Source: Gymnopus androsaceus JB14 (lineage: Eukaryota > Basidiomycota > Agaricomycetes > Agaricales > Omphalotaceae). From it: a stretch of DNA of 64,000 bases. The notes beneath the pieces are model-generated. The model searched no databases. It saw only the letters and a list, made by a program, of their open reading frames with translations, and was not told the DNA's origin. Shown here in pieces: positions 57,622-64,000 of this stretch. The stretch spans positions 40,220 to 104,219 of the forward strand of contig ML769474.1 of assembly GCA_009733575.1 (NCBI GenBank), written 5' to 3'. The translations under genes were made by a program, and so were the position numbers. Every line of letters starts with the position of its first letter. Position 1 is the first letter of the stretch.

Positions 57622-58685
57622 CGTTGATAATTAGTGCAGGTCCAGGTGATTGAGCACATGCAGAGAGTGTGGCTTGGTCTCCGCGACGCCGGTAGCTGGA
57701 GGTTGTTCAGTTATTAAACGCTTGAAGGGTGGAAAAGTGGGAGCGCCATATGCGCTGCTGAAGAGGACAAGAAGAGGATCATGGATAGCTACATGCGTTA
57801 TCCTTGAAAAAAACCGAATGCAGTTTTTGATTTTTCAGATTTCTTTTGTATTTTTTGGTGGCCAAAAATCAATGAACTCTCAATCGAAATGGTACATTAT
57901 TACTATTACTTACAAGACTGCTGATATCTTGATACACACGGGAAAGTAACAAATATCCGCTCAGCGGATGTGTTGACTGAAGTGAAAGCTTTCGGTTCGA
58001 CTTTTAGCCCTGCCGAGTGTCCTACCGAAATGGAACCGTTCGGTTGGCTGGATATTGGGGTAGAAAAAGGATAATTTAGCATTGTACTCAGTAGATAATA
58101 TATATACATTGAACATAGTCATTTCGGCGTAGCCGATCCTGGTATTGAATAAACGTACTTCAGATGTACTTTCCATAAGGTAGAATATATATATTTTATG
58201 ATAGACAAAACCTGAGATGAAAATTGGTTATTTAGCCCAACCAAATTTTTGGTTGATATGAGAACGTTCAAGCAAGAATTTATTGTGTACAAAAGTTATG
58301 ATGAGTATACTAATTTCAAGATGGCTGAAAAATTGCTGACGCGTCCTCAGCCTGAAGCGGACGAGTCCAGCGCGTTCATTTCGCGGGGATGAAATTCAAA
58401 GGAGTCGCGATATATACGGAGGTTGGTGAGAGAGGAGTCGAGACAGGGAATGTAGCGAAGGGTTCTGAAGATGGCAAAATCCGAGTTAGGGGGAATTACT
58501 TTGCGGGAGATGAGATTTGAAGAGTCGCGATATATACAGAGATCGGCGAGAGAGATGTCAAGACAGGGAATGTAGTGAAAGGGTTCTGAGAATGGCAAAA
58601 ATCAGAGTTAGCGATTTCACCTTTATATCGGGATTAATTCCTGGTACGCACCTTGGTTCAATGCCATTTTTCCATCATATATGCC
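57622..58685. other. Gene-poor, AT-rich, with a tandem repeat
   Basis: Apart from the tandem repeat at 58380-58613 I see no supported feature. The part at 57960-58180 has short open frames in both directions without family resemblance. Confidence 0.5.
58380..58613. repeat. Tandem direct repeat, two copies of about 115-118 bp
   Basis: Copy 1 starts near 58380 (TTCGCGGGGATGAAATT) and copy 2 near 58500 (TTTGCGGGAGATGAGATT). Both continue through AGTCGCGATATATAC, GAG, TCGGCGAGAGA-like sequence, AAGACAGGGAATGTAG-like sequence, GGGTTCTGA and GATGGCAAAA-like sequence, then AGTTAG. On the minus strand the repeat is open and would encode IPCLDxSLxxLxIYRDS twice in one frame, so selection on a peptide is possible but unproven. 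Confidence 0.8.
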
Positions 58686-59085
58686 TCAATCCAAATCCAT
58701 AGGCGCAAGCGTGGATGTCGTTGCGAGATGGAGTTCGATTATATTCTGCATGAGATGCTGCAGCTGCCAGAAAGGGTTGAGAAGACGCGGGATGTGTGAA
58801 AACGAAAAAGAAAGCTCACCTCACGTACCAAGCTCTCCTGTTCCTGCAAATAACTTCGGCATTTCCCCAGCAATTCGTCCATTTCTATGATGATCTTTAT
58901 TGGGTCGTAATATTTTAGCATCCAGACATCAGTTTGGAGGTCTAAATGGAGCTGCGAAGCTGATATCAGTAAATCGAATCAGTCATAAATAAACATACCT
59001 TTGCAACCAACTCCTTGGCAGATGAGAGCTTCAGCAAGAGCTGGAAGACAAGCGCGTCCATGTCAGAGCTTTGAAACGAGGACAT
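58686..59085 (-). CDS. Small helical protein of about 97 residues, family unknown
   Basis: Three exons give MSSFQSSDMDALVFQLLLKL-SSAKELVAK, LHLDLQTDVWMLKYYDPIKI-IIEMDELLGKCRSYLQEQES-LVRE and LQHLMQNIIELHLATTSTLA-PMDLD*. Both introns are about 45-50 nt with good GT and AG sites, and the frame is kept across both, which supports a real gene. The sequence is predicted helical with heptad-like leucines and resembles small subunits of kinetochore, mediator or vesicle-tethering complexes in general character, but I cannot name one. It is easy to miss in automatic annotation because of its size. Confidence 0.65.
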
Positions 59086-60487
59086 GGTGGTGGAGAGAGG
59101 AAGGAAAGCAGACGTCACGCCCTGTGTACAGCGCTTTAGCGCTTGACCCGCAACGCTCTCAATCGTTCTCAATTTGTCAAATTGTCCTGAGTCGACTCCT
59201 CCCAAACCGCTCGACCTACAGCTCCTCTTCAAGAGCATGATTATTAAATTTCTTAGTACGACTATCGTCGATGCGTGCTGGCCGTTAGTTAGACTCGGAA
59301 TTCCTTGGCGCAGGAAAGGGTATTCATCGGGCTAAACTAGGCCTGGGAGGTAGGATTCCTGAGAGCAAACTATGGCTTCGAGCGTTCTGGTGCATGATAG
59401 GGATGGATGTGATGCAAGTATGGATTTTGGACGGCCTGCTACAGTGCCCACCAAGTGCGTGAATCGTTGATTGAATCTTGTGAGCCAAAGCTTACCCTTG
59501 CTTCGACCAACTAGTTGTTATGTTGAACAGGTCGCGGACCAGCGACTAGTTATCAAGCACAATTCCACTTGAAACAACTGGTTGGATTCTCTTCCGGACG
59601 TCTAGCAGAACCAATTCGTCCGAAGGATGTTTGGCAAGTTCATGAACCCCCCTCAGATTCGCTGTTGATCATCTCGGAAGCAGAAGCTTCGATGGAGAAG
59701 GGCTGCAGAGATATCGTCTCTGCCTGTACCTTGCTATCTCCAAGACGGAGGTTTCAAGGCTGGGTATGTGTGTGCATCCAAGGATGTAGATGTTGATGTC
59801 TGCGGAAGATCTACTTCATGTGGATGGCTGATTCACTGTTGACATCCTGCTCCTTCATCACTACGAAGGAGTGCTTTTGCTGGCACCATGGCAGCCATCA
59901 CCCTACTAGGAGCCCAGCATCCAGTAATCGGAGGGGTCCATTCCTGACTTCAAGTCTCTTCTGGTTGAGTGGGGCCGTTTGTATTCAGATGTGATCATGC
60001 GCTACGGTAAGTTTCGTTCAGATGAGCTCGAAAAATGAGAACTGAATCATTCACGTCTTTCGTAGTCAATACGCTGCTGATGATCGTAAGTCTGTGGCCA
60101 ACTTCGAAAGGGAACAAACTTACTGCTATCTGTGGCCAAGTTCGGAACCTCATACTTTTGAGATGTCTCGTTGCACAACCTAGTTTAATGTCATTACGGA
60201 CACTTAGCAACTTATTGGACAGCTAGGAGAATGCAGAAGGGATAATTTATATATTGCAGAATTTAGTCTCTACACAAGTTAACTAGGACAGTTCTATTGT
60301 GAGTGTAATCAAAGCGAGCAGCATGAGCTACTATAGCATCCAGAGTAATCATGTCTGATTCCTCCCGCAGTGTCGAGGAGTAGCTCTTGGCTGAGAGATG
60401 AGGATACTGTGAGAATGGATTGTATAAGGATGCAGGAAGACTTTCAAATGGGTGAACGCGTACTTGAATACCACTTGTATTAACATT
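59086..60487. other. No supported gene; isolated coding-like exon
   Basis: One open stretch on the plus strand near 59550-59796 (HLKQLVGFSSGRLAEPIRPK, DVWQVHEPPSDSLLIISEAE) looks coding in composition but has no partner exons I can join. The rest shows nothing. The position next to transposon remains suggests debris. Confidence 0.45.
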
Positions 60488-61550
60488 TCAAATTTCCTGG
60501 ATTACACCTCCAACAGGCCTCCCAGCGGGGGAAGGTCGATAAATAATGGTGGCATTGCCTGGATGTGTTGTTGAGGGTGAAAAATTTGCGCTGTCCCATT
60601 TCGCATATGCGCATTGTGAGCCTTTCTGGGGTTGGTTCTCCTCCTTGACCATCCCATTCACTGGCTTGAAGCACTTGTCGAACATGACTTTGAGCTGGCA
60701 AACAGCCTCTGGGCAATCTGGACAACGAAGCCAACAACGGATATTGGCTGTACGAGTGACAGACTTAATGATTGTGGCCTCCATCTCACCTGTGATAGAT
60801 ATCCGTAAGTCGGCGAAAAGACAACTGCAGATGAACATACCTCCGATGTGGTCATTTGTGTTGATTTTCTGAAGGGCACCAATGAGGCGTTCAAATGGGA
60901 AACACCACCAAGACATAACCAGTCCAAAAAGAAGCAGAAAGTCAAATATATGACCAGCTGCATGAATGTTCGCTTTGATTTTACCTTCACGAGCGCGAGG
61001 GAAGAACGTTGTCAAGCCTTTCACCCATTCAGCGTGATACTTTTGATATATATTGGCACGGCGGACCAACATTGAGTGGCGGAGGGCTACAATGGTGGCC
61101 TGAAATAGAGCCATCGTGTGATCAAGGACCTTTAGAAGATATCCTGCCTCAGAATCATCTTCGGGAGGTGCGGAGCCATCAGCATCACCCCAACGAATTA
61201 CAAGGGCAATAGGGAGATGGAGTGAGCTGAGCGTACGCCATTCCGCAGCCTTCACAGAGCCAGTGCTCTTTTCGCCAAAATTCTTCGGAACTGAGTCAAC
61301 CCACGCTGGACGGATCATGTCTCGAATAACCCTCTGGATCCAGTTTAGAGTTTGCTCGTCTCCAGTTTTAGCAATGAAATCTGAGGAATCGTGGGGTTGC
61401 TTGAGCCTCTGAAGATTGAAATTTATTTAATACAATGAGGGTTTATCCAGATAAGAGACATACCCAATCAAGTAACAAAGCTATGAAATGTTTTTTCTGA
61501 GAGGCGACTTTTCCTGCGGGAAAACAGATGGTGTCACAATTCTTTTTCTT
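60488..61550 (-). mobile_element. Remnant of a DUF4218/CACTA (Tnp2)-type DNA transposon gene
   Basis: The minus strand carries KVASQKKHFIALLLDW, RLKQPHDSSDFIAKTGDEQT, then PAWVDSVPKNFGEKSTGSVK, AAEWRTLSSLHLPIALVIRW, LLKVLDHTMALFQATIVALR and the family signature NIHAAGHIFDFLLLFGLVMS-WWCFPFERLIGALQ. After it comes GEMEATIIKSVTRTANIRCW-LRCPDCPEAV and a stop at 60488. In agaricomycete genomes this region is the conserved C-terminal part of CACTA-type element proteins. The transposase core expected upstream is missing from the neighbouring sequence, and I see no terminal repeats, so this is a truncated copy. The last coding exon itself is open for 276 codons, so decay may be recent. Confidence 0.75.
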
Positions 61551-64000
61551 GGAATTCCTTTTGCCGCGTTGATGAGTTAGATTTGTGCTGGGTATGAAAA
61601 CCAACCAAACAACAATCACCCCAATCAGATATAATCCAAAAGGTTTAATTTAATGCGAGGAAGGAGGTTGTCAAAGGTTCCCTCGACTACTAATTGATTT
61701 GAAGAGAAAAGCACTTGACAGTTGACACAGATAGTGCGCAATGAACAAGGTTTTATATTTGGAGGGAGGTTTTGAAAAGCCAACTAACGTACGACGACGC
61801 GCTGAACTAATCGAGGGGAAAGCAAACACCAAAGCACGGGTCAAGTACGCCGACTCAACAAACGACTTTGCGTATCTTGGGAGCCTTTACGTCGCCGCGC
61901 AATGATACTCCAACTCTCAGGGATTCCCACGAGTTACCTAACAAGCTTATACGACCGCCGCGCAAGTCACTCGAGTAGGCGTTTTTAACACACTCAGCGA
62001 AGAGCGGGCAAGGGGTAGAATCTGTTGGTAAAGCTAGGTAACACTCCAAGAAGCTTCCTCCCTAAAACTAGACCAAGCCGACACTTGGGTCCAAGACCTT
62101 TCCTAATCAACAACGGGCTCGTCGAGGTGTGCACGTTAGGCTCCACCTGTGGTCCTAAGACTGATGTGACCTCTCTTTGAGATGAAAACCAGGAATGCTT
62201 GACTTAATAGCCGGGAAGTAGAATGAACAGCCTCAGTATTATCGAGGTTACAAGAAGGCCACCTGTTTCAAAGGTTGTAGAGGACAATGCAGACGCGTCT
62301 GAGCGTGTACGAATCACTACAGGTCCTAAGATAGAACTGCGTTTCAGGTATCAAGTCTAACTTGTCATTCCGAGATAGAATAGCTACCCTTATATACTGA
62401 GCAAGATATATGAAAATAGGAAAATGAGAGAAACTGAGCGAGATAGGATGAAACAGAGTAAGTAAAATAGAAAAAGATAAATAATGTCCATATATGCGTG
62501 TATACTATGGTTTTGCCTCGACGTTTTTCCTGCCTCGTTCGTTTGTCTTCCTCGATTGGGTCGACTTTTGGGATTTTGGTCCGAATTGACTCGAGTCATT
62601 TGCCTTTTTACAAGGCTCGCCAGTTCCTTTAGAAGAACAGCCCTCGGAAGTATTTCTATGTTTTTCCTTGCCAATGGGAGACTGGTTATTATCCCTAGTT
62701 CCGCGTGGTCTCGAGTCTAGATGCCTGGTAGCATATGGATCTCGGTAAAACGCTGAGGCTCGGATAGAAATACTCCTTGGTCCTTCCATGCTCTAGAAGT
62801 AGCTACAGCAAGTGGGTCATGTGGCCGCATTGGACTGCCGCAGCTATATGCCTGGGTGCTTTCCAGCGAGCGTCAACTTTGAGGGCACCCGTTAGGGTAC
62901 TTCCCCATCTTGGTCCACCTTGCTTCGTTTAATAAACTTGAGTGTCGTTTAGACTCCTCGGTGAGCTGATTGCGGAAGCGATGCCTCGTTAAGACTTCGA
63001 TCCCTTGGGTATATCCTTCAATGACCTAGCCTAGTATAACTGGTATGTGGGCTCGTTTATCTGCCTCGGTCAGCAACTTGTTATCCAACAAGCTTGCCTC
63101 GCTACACCATACCGCGCATAGGACTTTGATCGAGGCGCATTCACAAAGTTAAGTATGGTACCATTGCGTGTACCGTTACTCTGCAACCTCTTGGGTAGAA
63201 TAGGTCCTCGGTAGATTTTAACTATCAGCTCGGGCTCACTATAGTTCTCTTATTGACTGTGTTTTGTTACTAACAGAACCTGGGATTATTGGTTCTGCGC
63301 AGTTCTAGCCTTAGCCGAAAAATTGGCGTATCATCTCCCCCAAACTAAAAATCTCAACTGTCCTCGGTTGAGGCACAAGTTGAAGCCATATCTTGGTGAG
63401 GTAACCTGTACCTGGATTGCGTTGGGTAATTGACCAGCATTGACTGTTTTATGAAGTCCGAGTTACTCTTGCCAAGGAAGCCCATCGCGGCACTAAGTTC
63501 AATCAACTGGCCTGGGTGCATTCCGTAGTTGCCGCTCGCGTTTAGGGTCTGATGCTCTTTTTGGCACATCCCATCAGTCGCAGCGATCTTGACAATTCAA
63601 TGCCTACTTTTGGCAAGAGATCGACTGGATCCACTTGGGTGTCCCAGTCTCTTTGGCATGGTCCAGACACATGGCCTTTGGACCCTGCAATCTCCTGATT
63701 TCTTGTTCTCCGTAGAAACCATAATGATTCTTTTGCTGTGCTCTTCTTCCAGACATTCTGGTGTGATGTGATCGGGATATCCCGGTCAGCGCTTAAATCC
63801 CTTTTGGGACATGAGTCTGCCTTTCCTGCTTGTGCAGGGTCCAGGGGTTCTTTCCTCATATCACATCTTTCCCATTCCCTCACGTCGGAGTTCCGAGTTG
63901 TGCATCTGCTGCTAGCACATGGCTTCTTCTGACTTTCTATTTTCTATGCCCCAAGGTGCCTTTGTCACCATTTTTGACGGACTGCCTATCACGAAATAAA
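61551..64000. other. No supported gene; probable repeat-derived right edge
   Basis: Open frames are short and overlap on both strands. The 63542-63883 minus-strand frame (REWERCDMRKEPLDPAQAGK) is 113 codons long but matches no family I know. Words such as CCTCGG and GGTCCTAAGA recur between 62100 and 63370. Together with the neighbouring transposon remnant this suggests old mobile-element sequence, but I cannot classify it or find its ends. Confidence 0.4.

Noticed and set aside
58680..58890. Plus-strand frame PQSKSIGASVDVVARWSSII
   Set aside because: Opposite strand of the last exon and intron of the small three-exon gene; no support of its own.

Overview
This window is nuclear DNA of a filamentous basidiomycete, most likely a mushroom-forming agaricomycete. 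The evidence is densely packed genes on both strands, many introns of about 50 nt (up to a dozen or more per gene), a secreted laccase, a FunK1-type kinase gene, a DUF6533-type membrane protein, and the remains of a DUF4218/CACTA-type transposon. I cannot name the species from the sequence. All functional calls come from reading spliced translations by eye; no database search was possible.

Layout. 1-1828: no gene called. 1829-4393: laccase. 5.2-18.3 kb: housekeeping block with SmF, NC2-beta, a pfkB/Mak32-like kinase, a phosphopantetheinyl transferase, RNA polymerase III subunit RPC6, an F-box-like protein, mitochondrial aspartyl-tRNA synthetase, an Ivy1-like BAR protein and mitochondrial ribosomal protein bL19. 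18.5-30.9 kb: a nuclear poly(A)-binding protein, a Zn2Cys6 transcription factor, an acyl-CoA dehydrogenase, a small mitochondrial-type protein, a SIRT5-like sirtuin, an Apd1-like iron-sulfur protein and a small membrane protein. 31-38.7 kb: the C2/AGC kinase Sch9, an RNPS1-like SR protein, DPH1 and a tRNA-Glu(CTC) with an intron. 39-47 kb, more accessory: a short secreted protein, a broken FunK1 kinase gene, an LLPH/DUF2423-type nucleolar protein and a DUF6533 membrane protein. 48.8-53.3 kb: ERB1 and ARP4, divergent. 53.9-64 kb: lineage-specific and decaying DNA with two unknown genes sharing a duplicated promoter and first exon, tandem repeats, a small coiled-coil gene and transposon remnants.

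How the genes relate. Most neighbours have unrelated roles (splicing, transcription, translation, mitochondria), as usual in fungi. Several are divergent pairs with very short shared promoters: SmF/NC2-beta 79 bp, ERB1/ARP4 76 bp, pfkB/PPTase 148 bp, sirtuin/Apd1 238 bp. No secondary-metabolite cluster is visible around the phosphopantetheinyl transferase or the laccase.

Main oddity. At least nine genes, including ones expected to be essential (ERB1, NC2-beta), have conserved protein sequence that continues across isolated one-base frame breaks, mostly insertions. The simplest reading is residual indel errors in the assembly, but the FunK1 gene carries so many that true decay is likely there. 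I found no clear evidence of a new biological system. The best leads are the promoter/first-exon duplication at 55.9-56.9 kb, two or three GC-AG introns, and the repeat-rich stretches at 47.5 and 58.4 kb.
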